A program made the position numbers and the translations under genes. The notes under the pieces were generated by a model that did not search any database, was not told where the DNA came from, and saw only the letters and a list, made by a program, of their open reading frames with translations. From the NCBI GenBank assembly GCA_951799445.1, contig OX637287.1:38159724-38223723 (forward strand): a stretch of DNA of 64,000 nt. The letters are read 5' to 3'. This document shows positions 50,470 to 61,874 of this stretch, piece by piece; position 1 is the stretch's first letter; every line of letters begins with the position of its first letter. Source of the stretch: Pseudisothecium myosuroides. Taxonomy: Eukaryota; Streptophyta; Bryopsida; Hypnales; Lembophyllaceae.

Positions 50470-51197
50470 CGATGGGTGAAAAGGCGTCAGCGACGCTCGT
50501 CGGGTGGCGCTCAAGGAATCTGAGCGGGGTGCCGCGTGCGCGATCCGGTGGCGAGGCGCGCCTGGAATCCATCCTCGAGGAAGCGAAGAAGGAGATTTCG
50601 TCTTCTAGTTTGCTTTCGATCTGTGCGGAATGACGCGTCCGAGTTCACGCCCAAACGCGGCGTGGAGCTTCGATATTCCTTGCGACCTCTACGAGCGCAC
50701 CCAACGAAAAAAACCCGACGCGCTCGGAGTTTACCAGGTCGTCGACGGTCACGTCGTGGGTCACGCGCTTACTGTATGCGCGCCTGCGAGGGCGGTCACC
50801 TCCACGTCGTGCGTAGCCTAGCTCCGTAAGGGCCAAGCAGAGCTTCGGTGCGCGCTCGATCTTGGCCCCGCGGTTCCTCGCGTTCGCGCTTCTGAAAGCG
50901 CGAGATGGGGGGAGCTTCTGTGCATTACGAACTCCGCCGCCTTGGCGAAGGTGGCGTACGAGCTCGCGACGAAGTGGAGAGACGATGGGCCCCTGTACGT
51001 CACGGTGAACTTGACGCGCAACTGGAACCGGAAGCTTGGCACATTTACATCTATGCTGCCGCCCGCGACGTACAGTACGTGGTGCAGTACGAGAATCTGG
51101 AGCCAAGGGGCGCGCATTCGGACCAGCAGTCGTTTCACGATCTGCAGAAGTCCACGTACGTACATTGCTCCGTGGCACTCGATCTCGGCTTCAGGTG
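50470..51197 (+). pseudogene. GC-rich decayed gene, unknown family
   Basis: About 58 percent GC against some 35 percent around it, with high GC at third positions in successive plus frames: MGEKASATLVGWRSR to KKEISSSSLLSICAE then TGA; AWSFDIPCDLYERTQRKK, VDGHVVGHALT before a donor-like GTATGC; then ALAKVAYELATKWRDD, YVTVNLTRNWNRK; then, one frame over, WHIYIYAAARDVQYVVQY to VALDLGFR and TGA. The switch near AAGCTTGG (51030) has no splice site and suggests a frameshift. The open frame on the minus strand (51178-50645) is Arg-rich and is probably an antisense artefact. No family recognised. Confidence 0.4.
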
Positions 51198-51597
51198 AGC
51201 CGCAGGGTTCAGGTGCGTCAAGCTTTAAATTGGTACGCATAGTTTCCGAAGAAGCAACCAGCTATAGTTTCGTTATTTTTTTATTAAAATATTAAAATAT
51301 GCAAAATGTAGAATGTGCTGAATTCAGGAGTGCACGCATGAATGCCTCAGGTATTCGCATCACAATTTACTTGTGCTATGGTAGAATGGCACCGATGTTG
51401 TGGAGTCAGATCCAGTCTTTCTTTTCTTCATTTTTTGTATTTTGTAGGGGTGGCTCCGAAATTTGGGTGGGACTACGAGTTCTGGAAAATTTTGAATATT
51501 GTTTTGGTTTATTTGGTAGCTACATAATTCAATTTCTAACAATTTGAAAGTAGTGCCTAACAATATTTCTTTAAAATGTGGCTAATGAAATAGTCGA
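51198..51597. other. Spacer after the GC-rich relic
   Basis: Composition drops to over 60 percent AT. No coding frame with support. Confidence 0.4.
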
Positions 51598-52137
51598 ATT
51601 TACGTACATCCCGGGTACGCAATTCCCATATTATATGGCCCTGATTATAATCACTTATAATGCATTTTAGTTCAATTCCAAGGGATACAATTTGTTTTAA
51701 TGTAGAAATTTCTTGTAGCTCTTTTAACAAGGAATCCAAAAATGTAATTATATATATGAAATGATATTTTTTGGAGCCAATAATAGCATTAAAAAATTAA
51801 TTATATGAGTTTTTTTAATACATGTATCATGGGACAAGCTACCCAACTTTTTGGGCTTTTTAATAAAATTTTAATTTTAATTGGAGGGAACTTTCTTAAA
51901 AGAATTTTTAAAACTATGCATAGGTGTTTCAATTCTCCATATACATTGTGAGTTTTTTTTGTCATATTTATGCAATTCAGCATTTTCTACATTTAATTCT
52001 CTTTTAATTTGATCTTCACCCAACTTTTTGGTCTTTTTAATTTGATATAATTTTTACAAAAGCCGTCCTTTGAGCCGTTTTAATGCCGATGACCCCTGTG
52101 TATAATACATGAGTTGCGTACCCGGGACGTACATAAA
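51598..52137. mobile_element. 540 bp TIR element (TTTACGTACATCCCGGG)
   Basis: Left TIR begins TTTACGTACATCCCGGGTAC; the right end, on the opposite strand, begins TTTATGTACGTCCCGGG. The match runs about 37 bp with some seven changes. AATT flanks both ends (a possible target duplication). Inside, ACCCAACTTTTTGG(G/T)CTTT occurs at 51841 and 52020. Very AT-rich, no transposase. Confidence 0.7.
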
Positions 52138-52916
52138 ATTCTTATAGGCTTGCTGTACAGCTAGAGATCGACTGTTAACACCAAAATATTACCGGTAGTA
52201 GTTAAAAATCTAGAGCTAATTAGCCAACAAAGGGTGGTTGGCAGGGACTGTCTGGACTGTAATCAGCATTCAACAAGCCATTCCGCTAGCATTTGGCTAG
52301 CATTTGACCAGTATTTGGCCATTACGAATTTTTAAATTTCTTGCAGGTATCGTTTCCAAATCTATTTTCAGTAATCATATTTATAAGTACAGTGATTTCG
52401 ATGTCAGTGTCTTTGTAAGGCAGAGTCCCGAGGCAGATTTATGCATAGTAGTTCTACTAAATGTTTTAATATACGCTCGGTTTCATATATAAATCTCCAA
52501 TGCTCATTTCATTCGGAAGGCATCCAGTTGACGACGTCACTGAGGCTGTGTCACTGCTTGTATAGGTCGCGTATATTCATCGATCCTAATCGAAGTTCTG
52601 TAATGTTCAACAAGCGAAGGCACATTCATTGCTTTTTCAGGATTTAGTTTGTTGATTCTTCTCCTCTGATAATTTATTCCTCTGGTCAATTAAACGTGTT
52701 GTAGGCAGTCGATCTGCAATGCCTAGAGCGCTGTAGCATTGACTAATGGTATCTATCCTACTCGCTTTTCACTTCCTTTGCATAGTTTGAAGGCATATGC
52801 TGAGCGTATTGCTCGTCACCGAGCTTGTGATTTGTCTAGGTGAGATCTATAAGTGGAGCGTCAATGAGTGCGGAACTACAAGCGGAGATGGGAAACAACT
52901 TCACGAAAAAAAGGAC
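52138..52916. other. Spacer, no gene seen
   Basis: Mixed composition with a short repeat of TAGCATTTGGC near 52286-52299. A short open frame at 52304-52492 lacks support. Confidence 0.45.
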
Positions 52917-53544
52917 AGGGGGCTCATGCTTCTTTTAGTTTATTTTTAATCCATGCTTTTGCTAGTTTGTGTATTATTTTCCCTCCTTCACTAAATTGCG
53001 TCTACAATATAGTGTTTTTAGATGAATTATTTTTTCATGACTATTTTGATTTGATTTCATACGGAGAAGGAGCTATAAATATACAAATGGTGAATAAAAT
53101 TGTCAAGATGCAGAAGATGTCGTGAATTAGCATTTTTGCAAGAAATGATGTGGCCCACTTTTTCACTTTGAAGGCATTGGATGGTTTAGTGGGATTATGT
53201 CTATGTGCTCTATAGTTTCACACTATTGTAGACACTATTGAAGATCTTCATTGCACTTAGACATAATCCCACTAAATTATTTGATGCCTTCAAAGTGGAA
53301 AAGTGGGCTTGATTGTTTCTTTCAAAAATATAAATTCCCTACATCTCCTCCATCTTGAGAATTTTGTTTACCATTTCTATGACTACATCTCTTCTTTGCA
53401 TGAAATTGAAATAAAATAGTTATGCATAAACAACTCATCTAAAAACTCAATAATGCAAATGCAATTTAGAAAAGTGGTCAAAATAATACACAAACTAACA
53501 AAAGCATAGATTAAAAAACTAGAAGAAAAAAAACCTTTCCCCAT
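52917..53544. repeat. 630 bp imperfect foldback ending at COQ5 copy C
   Basis: Left arm 52917-53202 and right arm 53259-53544 are reverse complements at roughly 75 percent identity. The best section is TAGTGGGATTATGTCT against AGACATAATCCCACTA; symmetry centre 53230.5. The right arm ends where similarity to the COQ5 block starts, so the foldback marks the duplication breakpoint. Confidence 0.85.
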
Positions 53545-56500
53545 CAAGAAATTCTCCTTCAATTCAGATCAAAATCTGTGCATTTGTGTGCAGGTTGTCA
53601 TCGTAACCTCGAAATTAGGTTTTGGGTTTATTGTGAACGGAGGAATTGAGTGTATTTGTGAGTTTGTTGTAAGTGTGCTTCTGAGTCCGTTTGGTTGCAA
53701 ATAAGTAATGGATGTGCTCGTCTCTGCCATCACCCTTTAGTATCGAGAAGCCTCCACTTGGGTCCTCGGGAGTAGGCTGAATCTCCTCAGCAACAAAGTG
53801 ACACAAACTTCACTAATTTCGGTTAGTATTGATGATGCCTTTGCCTTTCCTTTGAGACCTTTGAGTACAAATTTTGAACGTGAATTGATCAGCACTTCCT
53901 GATAACACCAAATTGAAACCCTAAAATGCACGATGCTGCGTTTGCACACTGTGAGTTCATTTCTGCTTTTGTTTCACAGAATTGGAATGCAAGAGTTAGT
54001 TTTCTGAGGGTTTTATGAAGCTCTCTGTGATGTGATGTGCAAAAAGGGGTTCAGGGAAGTCCCGGAACAAGAGAAATCCGGGGAGAAATCGAAGTTGGTT
54101 AGGGAGGTGTTTTCGAACTTGGCTTCGAATTATGGCCTCATGAATGATCTTATGAGTGGGGCCTTACACTGCCTCTGGAAAGACAGGTGCGTCGGTTTTT
54201 CTTGATGCAACATCTGGATGTGGCTGGGGTTACAGGTTACATATTGTCCTGGTGCCATTTCGGGACATGCAGCTTAATAGGTTGAGTCCATTTAGCATTG
54301 GTTTCTAATAGTACCTGGTCATTCCATTTGCAACATCTTCTCTTTCAGAGTTCGTAAATTTCTGATTTTGCTGCCTCTAAACCAGAAGATTTGTATGCCT
54401 TCGATGTTTTTGCTTCTCCCAATTTTTAAAATGTTTTGAACGGAATGGGAAGTGTCTGATTAGGTTTCTGTAGTGTCAGTGCTCGGGAGTATTTAAACTA
54501 GCATGACGTTAGACTGGGAATCTGTGTGCAGGAGATGAAGCGTTCCGTGTGGTGGATGCAATTCAGAAGGCAGAGCAACGAGTCCGTGGCTATACGTTAT
54601 CCGATGCTGATGAAGAAGATCCAACACGAGTTTATGTTTGTGATATCAACCCCAATATGCTTGAGGTTGGGAGAAAACGAGCCCAGGGGAGAGGTGATCT
54701 TTACGTCATTCTCATGAGCTTGCAATCTGCCTCTCCTTGGTTTGTATTATGCAAGGAAAGTTGTCGTTTAAGTCCATGAGTCTGAATGCCTTTGTACAGA
54801 ATTATCCAATCCTATCACATCGTGTTTGCTCATATCGAGACTCGGAAGTGATGAATTAGCGAGCTGTATCTTTATCGTACTTGCCATCAACTCTGTTCAA
54901 AATATGCAAACCCATTTTCTGTCCTAGTATGCAGGTGTGCGTTGAATTCTTTACGAGTTTGGTGCACCTGACGTTTTCGAGTTGAATGTACCAATCTCAC
55001 CTTGGGTATTTCCATCTGTGAGGATTTGCAGGACTTGGGAATGCCGCCTGTTTAGTCTGGATGGAAGGAGATGCAGAAGCGCTGACCTTGAAAGACGACA
55101 GCGTGGATGGCTACACTATTGCCTTTGGCATTCGTAATGTAACCCACATCGATCGGGCTCTGAAAGAGGCCTTCAGGCATGTGCTTTGATTTTGTGAACT
55201 GCTTACCCTGATTACTTCCGTGTCATTGGTTACATGCACTGTTAATGAAATCGTGGCCACTACAGAAGGAGCCCAAATTGTGCCTTTGTTTTCTTTTTAT
55301 TCCGTAGTAGTTTTGAGTAGGGTCATGTGGAGATTCACCCCCACCCCACCCCCCATTTTATGGATTCTTTGACCGTCGCATGCATGCTCTGCACTGATTT
55401 TCAAGGATCTAAATATAAAAGTTGGCCCTATCCGAATTCTATTTTTTCATAATATGATCCATGAAGTTGGTCGTCTTCTTCCATTAATCCTTGGTTCTTT
55501 GGGGGATGTGACTCCCTTATTATCTGATTGCAGAGTATTAAGACGAGGTGGGCGGTTTTTGTGCCTTGAGTTGAGCCATGTATCGACACCTGGATTCAAG
55601 GAAATGTAAGTGACCGAATTCCTTGCCATCTACTCTGCCCCTTGCTTAATTGCTGTTAAGCAGATCTGTGGAAACATGATTACGAACTTCTAAATCTGGA
55701 TCCCAATGGAGTCGCAGGTACGATGCCTACTCTTTTAATGTCATTCCGAGGATGGGTGAAGTGGTATCAAGTAATCGAGCATCATATCAATACCTGGTGG
55801 AGAGTGTTCGCAAGTTTCCGAACCAGGTGTGGTTTTGATTTTGATCTTTTGAATTGATTTCAAAGATATGAAGCGTCCAAAACATTCATCTTATTCTAAT
55901 CAGTGTTCCTAGAAGCTTGTGATTATTGGTCGTATTGTACATCATCATAGTCAAGTAATCGAGCTTGGATGATTGTTCAACAATTTAATATCGAATTGAA
56001 TTGAATGCTGAGTACTTACAAAGAGTGATTATTTCGAACGCATGCTGCTTGAACTTGGACAGCATGACATGTATTCAGGAACTAGTTGATTCACTCTGGC
56101 AATGATGAAGGTCCCTTACAGAAGCTTTCCGTTTCTACAGTATGTTTGTACTTCGAATTCAGGTGTGTGTTCTTTGATGGTTTCCGACCCTAAACATGGA
56201 GTTTAATGATTAACTCGTTGGTTCAGGACAATTTTGGGTCCATGATTGCTGCCGCAGGTTTTACAGCAGTGGAATATGAGAATTTGGTGGGTGGAGTGGT
56301 TGCTATTCATTCCGGTTTCAAGTTGTAGGTCTTTGTATCCTATTCTTGAAACTAAGCAGCTGTTTATACCTTGGGCTCATCTACGAATTCAAGGAAAAAC
56401 TTAACTGGGGTATCAATGATGCGCTGATCCTTGTCCATCTTCTTTCTTTTGCGAAGATTCTCTCACACATCTTGAATTCAAGAACGTCAGGGTTGGACCT

Positions 56501-56993
56501 TGGCCAACTATTGTAAACAGGTATAGTCATGGCCAACCACAATGTTGCTAAGCTTACAGTGAAAGGGGAGTGGTCAGCACTGCTCTAGAATGTTGTGCGT
56601 ACAGTCTAGTTCCGTTTTTGTACCTTTGAGTGATCTGTAGTTGACCTCGTACTCGTGGAGGGAGTAGAAAAACTCCAGGTTTAGAGTTGGAAACCATTCT
56701 AGAACACACACCTGAATTCTACTGGACTCTTAAGTGCAAACATAAAAACCTGAAGATTCGGTAATAGCCGACTCCTAAGACGGTGTTGATGAGTTACTTG
56801 GACAAGGCTGTCGATTATGTTGTCAGAGAAATGAGGAGATTGAAGGCAATATTTCAAGGATGCCTACTTTTTTGGCATCGTTTCAGATTGCTCATGGCAC
56901 ATTCTTGTGATTGTGGCCATGATTTTGATCCTCTTAGTTTTCTGATAGGGACTTCAGAGTAGGAGAATGGGTGAGAGGAAAATGTGGGAAAAA
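53545..56993. repeat. Third copy of the COQ5 block (3.4 kb)
   Basis: Matches about 591-4790 of copy A and the equivalent of copy B, but is shortened at both ends and internally. Downstream similarity stops at TGGGAAAAAAAAAA (56980-56998). Confidence 0.85.
53708..56328 (+). pseudogene. COQ5: COQ5 pseudogene, copy C
   Basis: Defects: a loss of about 22 bp just after the start (GCGATGGCGCTGCGGTGG is gone), so the ATG frame stops at codon 11; a 12 bp insertion in exon 2 (54078-54089); loss of intron 2 and the first part of exon 3, so the donor at 54188 runs almost straight into ATGCAACATCTGGATGTGG; and an altered exon 3 end (GGGGTTACAGGTTAC). Exons 4-8 (54532-54693, 55032-55176, 55534-55605, 55718-55826, 56227-56328) are intact in frame, and intron 5 keeps its GC donor. 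Exons 4-5 and the intron between are almost identical to copy A. Confidence 0.9.
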
Positions 56994-57445
56994 AAAAAGG
57001 GACTGTCTTGATGGGCAAAAATGAAAATCGTTATGACCAACAAAAAGATCCCGTTGCAAGGAAATTAAATGTCAGGGCAAGTTAAATTCTCGGGGGGGGT
57101 AGTGTGTCAAAAAAATAAGGGGATAGGTGCGAACGCCAAGTATTTTTTAGGGGGGTATTATTATTATTTTATTTTTTTTAAACATGCTATCATTATATAA
57201 TTTTCTACTTAGGGTTATTAGAGAAGGGGCTTGCATTACTTATAAATCTAAATTCATATGAATAAATGATATGGTTATTTAGAAAAATAAATAAATCTAC
57301 TACAAATTCTGTCCTATAGTCCATTCCGTTCAAACTTGGTTTTCTTTCTTCCAGTAATGACAACTTACAACTAGAACTTAAGAAAAAAGTGTAGTCAATA
57401 CTACTATGGTAGGAGGCTCATAAACCGACCGGGCTATAAAACCGA
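56994..57445. other. Spacer with G-run repeat and element fragment
   Basis: Holds TTAAATTCTCGGGGGGGG (57074), the left half of an inverted pair with 59590-59618. From 57409 to about 57506 it matches the left end of the 14741 MITE, including TGGTAGGAGG and the ACCGGGC segment. Confidence 0.55.
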
Positions 57446-59622
57446 TCATGGTGTAGGGGTACACGTTGCTTTCTTCCATGTACTGACTGTGTACATTTCA
57501 AGGGATGACAAGTAGTCTACCCTTCTTCCACACTGTGTATCCCTAGAACTGCGCTTAACAAGAGCACGACCTTCCCTAAGCACCCTAAGTCTAAAATCCG
57601 TGGACTGCTCAATTTCTCTACACTTACAGCAAGTGAAATTTGTGAACGGTTCTCCTGTGCCACACACACGTTTGCAGTGTGCATGGCGCAAGCAACCCCT
57701 CACAACGACAGTTTCACTTTTGAATAGGAAATCTGCAGTTGTGCTGGGCTCCGCTATCCACAGCGATCCAGGCTTCGGATCATTGAGCAATGAATCCACT
57801 CTATAGCTCTTTCCACCGTATTCAACGATTTTCTTCCTAAATCCCCAGCACAACAATGAGAAGATGGAGTCTGAGTGCAGACTTGACGGAGCTTCGCCTG
57901 ATGTTTCGGTATCTGCACTGCCCGAACTGGTGAACCAAGAATGCAGGTCGCATTGATTTCCAGTGGTGGATCTTGACCTTGCGGTAGGTCTACCCCGTTT
58001 TCCCGAGCTGATTGCACTTGATTTCTTAGAGGAACTATTTGACGCAGCCAAATCTTCACAACACTTGGTATGCATGAGCCCATGGACGTGATTCTCTAAG
58101 TTAGCTCTGAGGTTCCCCTTCTGCGGGCACAGGTACATTATTTCTCCGTCGATTTTACAGCGCACCTTGAACCAGAAAGACTTGAACTGAGAACTTCCCA
58201 CATCTCCTACTAAAACAAACGGAGGATCAACTAAAGAGATGGAGTCATTCACGCTTTGAAGAATGCTGACACCTTCCTCCACGAGACGCTTGTGGTCTGC
58301 TGCTGTATAAATGACGGGTTTCTTCGAGTTGCCCTCCTTCTTTGGGTGATCGCTGTACGGGATGTCCCTCCTCTTGCACCACTGCTTGATGTGAAGAGCT
58401 GAATGCAAGTGCGATTTCTTGAAATTCGTGAATAGGTTCTGTATGCCATACCGGCTGTGATCACCGCTTGTACCCCCGATTTCTTTGTTGCACTCCACGC
58501 AGAAGATCTTGACGACTGCAACGCCATGCTGATCGTAGGTCTTCAGCTTCCAGAGATGGTCCGCAAAATCCATGGACTGCAGCTCCCTCGTAAGCTTCGC
58601 AGCAGCGCTTGTATAATTCTCCATGATCTCACTGGAAAGGATTTGGGATTGAAGCAGACTGCCATCGTCTGGAAGCTCTTCAGGGGAAAACCCTAAACCC
58701 ACTTCTGCCTCCTGCAACGTCGAGTCGGCAGCAACTTCGAACTCCTGCGCATCGGGGAACTCCAAGTCGGGGGGCGCCACAAAATCATTGCTCCCGGTTT
58801 CGCCACGGATCTCCTGACGACATCGCTTTCCAGGTCCACCCCCATCTTCCTCCACCGCAGGGATCACGTAAATGCGTTCCGTAACAGGATTCATCGCCTC
58901 GAACCTCTTCCGGATGCGACATTGATCCTCGAAGTCCCAAAACTCAAACGCCCAATCAACGCACCCGCCCTCCTCCAGACGCAATCGCAACTCGATGTAA
59001 GTGCCGCCAGCTTTACAGAAGAAAGGACTGAGGAGCTCTGGACGCGCGTTCTCGTCTGCGAGGGAAAACAGCTTCGTCTTGAAATTGAGCGCCATCTTTG
59101 CCTGAACCCTAAACCGCCACCTTGAGTCCGCAAACACACCGCAAACACAGAACAGTGAGAAGGACAAGACTGGCCCGCCAGTGTCTACGCGATCCCCTGC
59201 CCCAAACCCCAGAGCGGATCCGGAACAAACAGGGCGCCAATTTTCGAAATGAAATGAAATTAAATTAAATGACAAAATTAAATGCCAGCCACTTAACCAA
59301 CAGCTACTGTAGAAATGAGTAAAGTCTATAAAATTATTGATTACTTTCAATATGCCACTTACAAGGCAGCAGCATTTAATACTTTTGGCCAAAAAAAAGA
59401 ATAAAAAGGGGGGTATCCTAGGTCTAATTTTTTTCTAATTGGACCTATTTTTCTATACCCTATAGTAGTTTGAAGACATGTCAATCCATTTTAGTACCCT
59501 ATAGTATTAAAAAACAAATTATAATTTTTATCTCAAATGTTTTTTAGGCACCCTATCATTTGTTCGCACGTAGTTTTCTACTGCTACCGCTCACTACCCC
59601 CCCCCGAGGTTAAATTTGATTA
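57071..59622. repeat. Inverted G-run repeats bracketing the zinc-finger gene
   Basis: TTAAATTCTCGGGGGGGGTA at 57074 and the complement of 59590-59618 share the G-run, GTAGTG, and then, exactly 28 bases later in both, GTGCGAAC. The match is imperfect but spaced alike over about 65 bp. Together they enclose 2.5 kb. Confidence 0.5.
57446..59095 (-). CDS. Double zinc-finger protein, 549 aa, C-terminus from a transposon
   Basis: Single-exon gene. I chose the ATG at 59095 (MALNFKTKLFSLADENAR) because the 99 upstream codons have poor composition. The N-terminal acidic part ends near residue 170. A BED/C2H2-like finger follows: CVECNKEIGG then SHLHSALH, about residues 200-240. A second has YLCPQKGNLRANLENHV and GLMHTKC, about 335-360. 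A Ser/Arg-rich linker and a Cys-rich segment (CLRHAHCKRVCGTG, NFTCCKCREIE) follow at 495-525. The last 18 or so codons (from SLEMYTVSTWKKAT to the TGA at 57446) lie in a MITE fragment, so the original C-terminus is lost. BED-type fingers are common in domesticated hAT transposases, but no transposase core is visible. The gene lies between inverted G-run repeats. Confidence 0.7.
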   Translation of the reverse strand: MALNFKTKLFSLADENARPELLSPFFCKAGGTYIELRLRLEEGGCVDWAFEFWDFEDQCRIRKRFEAMNPVTERIYVIPAVEEDGGGPGKRCRQEIRGETGSNDFVAPPDLEFPDAQEFEVAADSTLQEAEVGLGFSPEELPDDGSLLQSQILSSEIMENYTSAAAKLTRELQSMDFADHLWKLKTYDQHGVAVVKIFCVECNKEIGGTSGDHSRYGIQNLFTNFKKSHLHSALHIKQWCKRRDIPYSDHPKKEGNSKKPVIYTAADHKRLVEEGVSILQSVNDSISLVDPPFVLVGDVGSSQFKSFWFKVRCKIDGEIMYLCPQKGNLRANLENHVHGLMHTKCCEDLAASNSSSKKSSAISSGKRGRPTARSRSTTGNQCDLHSWFTSSGSADTETSGEAPSSLHSDSIFSLLCWGFRKKIVEYGGKSYRVDSLLNDPKPGSLWIAEPSTTADFLFKSETVVVRGCLRHAHCKRVCGTGEPFTNFTCCKCREIEQSTDFRLRVLREGRALVKRSSRDTQCGRRVDYLSSLEMYTVSTWKKATCTPTP

Positions 59623-59759
59623 TCATTTTTGAAATTTATGATAGCAACCGACTATATATAAAAAAATTAAAAAAATTGATCTAATTGACTTAATACTTAG
59701 AAATAGGAGAGCCATCACCAATACAAATTAACCTACATTTATGTTAGTTTTGAACACAT
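59096..59759. other. Upstream region of the zinc-finger gene and AT-rich spacer
   Basis: The first 120 bp are GC-rich (probable 5' UTR and promoter). The remainder is AT-rich. TATAGTA repeats at 59460 and 59501. No other gene. Confidence 0.5.
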
Positions 59760-60030
59760 TTAATCATTAAAGGACCAAGGTGCAAAAAACAATGTTGTAG
59801 TAGTCTTGGTGGCTTACGTTCCTTTAGAGGTTAGTTAAAACCACCGCTTTGGATAATAATTATTTTGTCACCGTGGTATGCAACACTATAAACATCATGC
59901 AACAAATTTACACGATTAAACATCAGGTATTTGCAACTAATTTGAATCATATTGTATAACCAAACCCTACATATTCTTGTCTAAAATGTATTGCCTCTTC
60001 ATGAAAAACTAGTGTCACTTTGGGATATTT
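59708..60030 (+). repeat. Direct repeat, copy 1 (with TTAA insertion)
   Basis: Collinear with 63763-63996: shares ACAAATTAA, TGTGGTATGCAA-like text, ACATATTCTTGTCTAAAATG and CTAGTGTCACTT. Differs by the 71 bp insert at 59764-59834. Confidence 0.75.
59764..59834. mobile_element. 71 bp TTAA-flanked element with an empty-site partner
   Basis: TTAA at 59760-59763 and 59835-59838. Ends TCATTAAAGGACC and CCTTTAGAGGTTAG resemble the 8433 family. The matching repeat at 63823 has no insertion. Confidence 0.65.
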
Positions 60031-61683
60031 AGCACTTTCAATATATATATATAGTGTTCAAAAAGTATATGAAAAGAACCTAAAATATCCTCTTGACTTT
60101 CAACAAGATTCAATAAATAATCAGATAATTCCATGATATGAACAATGCCCAATTGTGCATTCATAAGCAATTAGCTTTACAAGTATAGGACATGGGCCCG
60201 TCTTTAGAAGGTTAATCCCTAACTGCCTAACCATCCATATATGATTGATCCAAAATTTCAAGCTGAGTTGGAGTTGGGCAATTAAATTCTTTTGACTGCT
60301 TTAAAAATTTTTACGAGCACTATTGAAGGTTAACTTTTGGAAGCTTTTATTTTTCACTGAACAAGGTAAATATTTGATTTTTGAGAGGTCCTCAAAGGCA
60401 TATATGTACCATTAGTAGAAAATAAAGCTTGTCAATATTAGTTGATTTGAGATCTAAAAAATTGTACTTATGCATTTGTTTTGAAAATGGTCCCAGTGGG
60501 AAGAGTAAAGTGTTTTCATGATTTTCATCATTGAAAATTTTAACACGGATTTATTTGCAATTTCTACTTATAAAAAAATTGCATTTCAATAATTGCAAGG
60601 AAGATTGTATAATGTCTAAACTTACGATTTTTGGAAGTGCATTTTAGTGTGCTAAGACAATTTTTTGTTATTCATGTCACCTCCAATCCTTGAAAACTCT
60701 AATATACAAATTTCTTAAACATTGTAGAGGAAGGGCAATATACTAAAAGTAGGATCCATACATTGTTCTTGTTATAATCTCACAACTCTTAGTACGCAAT
60801 TTCACACTCAAAATTGACATACACAATATATGCAAGATCTTTAAACATTTATACATTTAGATTTATTTTTTAAACAAATTTGCTTCATTAGGGATAATTA
60901 TAAGTCCATGTTTTTTTTCCTCAGAAAAATCACACTTGAAAAGGCTTGGGTTCTTCAATTGGAGATAGTATCTAATTATAGTAAAAAATATATATTTTCA
61001 AAAATTAGGGCACTGGACAAGCTCCCACTCAAATCTCTTTGGAGGGAATTGTGAAACTTTTTTGGAGATGCTTGTTGAAGGAAAAATTTGTGCACGGATA
61101 TTTCCTACATATCTCTACAAACAAATTAAAAAAATTCATCACTAATGTTTTTTGGTGAATTTTCATGTAAAACCGTGAAAAAAATTTGAAAAAATTCACC
61201 AAAAATGGAGTTTGGATTTTTTGAAACTAAAAATTTGATATGCTTGAGGGGGATTGCGTAAGATATCATTGTTGATTGTGCAAAATAAAAACAGTAACTC
61301 TGTTTTACATTATGTAAAGAAAACTGAATGGCCAGAAGTGTCATCATGTATCTTTTTGGTAGCCCTCTGTACAGTACAAACGAATGATTCTTCTCTACGT
61401 GATGGATGATTAGGCAAACTGCACTTTTCAGCAACTGACTAGACGACCGGGGTGAACTTGACCCCTTAGTCTGCCGCTTGGAAAAACGCTGAAATTTTTT
61501 ATTTTCCACGCATGATGAAATTTGAAAATTTTGAATTCATATTTGCAACCAGAGGCTCCAACTGAGGTCAAGGATAAATTAATCAAGCTCAAAATAGGGG
61601 GTCTTTTTTTTTACATGCACCCCTAGAATGACAGGCCAAGCGAGGGGTCCAATTCACCCCGACTGACTAGATGAAAGCTACTA
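60031..61683. other. AT-rich spacer, no supported gene
   Basis: No frame with protein-like composition except a weak minus frame at 61126-61509. TTAATCCC near 60211 resembles an element end but could not be paired with confidence. Confidence 0.45.
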
Positions 61684-61874
61684 CAGTAGAACCTCTCTAA
61701 ACTAATCAGTCCCGGACCGGTCTGACAGATTGATTTATAGGAGGCTTATTGACTTCTGGAGGGTCATTTTTAGTCACACCCTTTGTTATGTGGCCTAGTC
61801 CGGGACCGGTCTGACATGATTAGTTTACAGAGGTTTATCGACTTAGAGAGGATCAACTTAGAGAGGTTCTACTG
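61684..61874. mobile_element. pogo/Emigrant-like MITE with TA target
   Basis: 191 bp with ends CAGTAGAACCTCTCTAA and the complement TTAGAGAGGTTCTACTG, flanked by TA on each side. Plant Emigrant/Lemi elements (pogo branch of Tc1/mariner) start CAGTAAAACCTCTATAA, a close match. Inside, GTCC(C/G)GGACCGGTCTGACA occurs at 61710 and 61800. Confidence 0.85.

Noticed and set aside
50645..51178. 177 aa minus-strand ORF
   Set aside because: Long only because the region is GC-rich; very Arg-rich, low-quality composition, antisense to better plus frames.
59096..59392. Upstream extension of the zinc-finger ORF (99 codons)
   Set aside because: Composition turns non-coding, and the ATG at 59095 has a better context just below a GC-rich leader.
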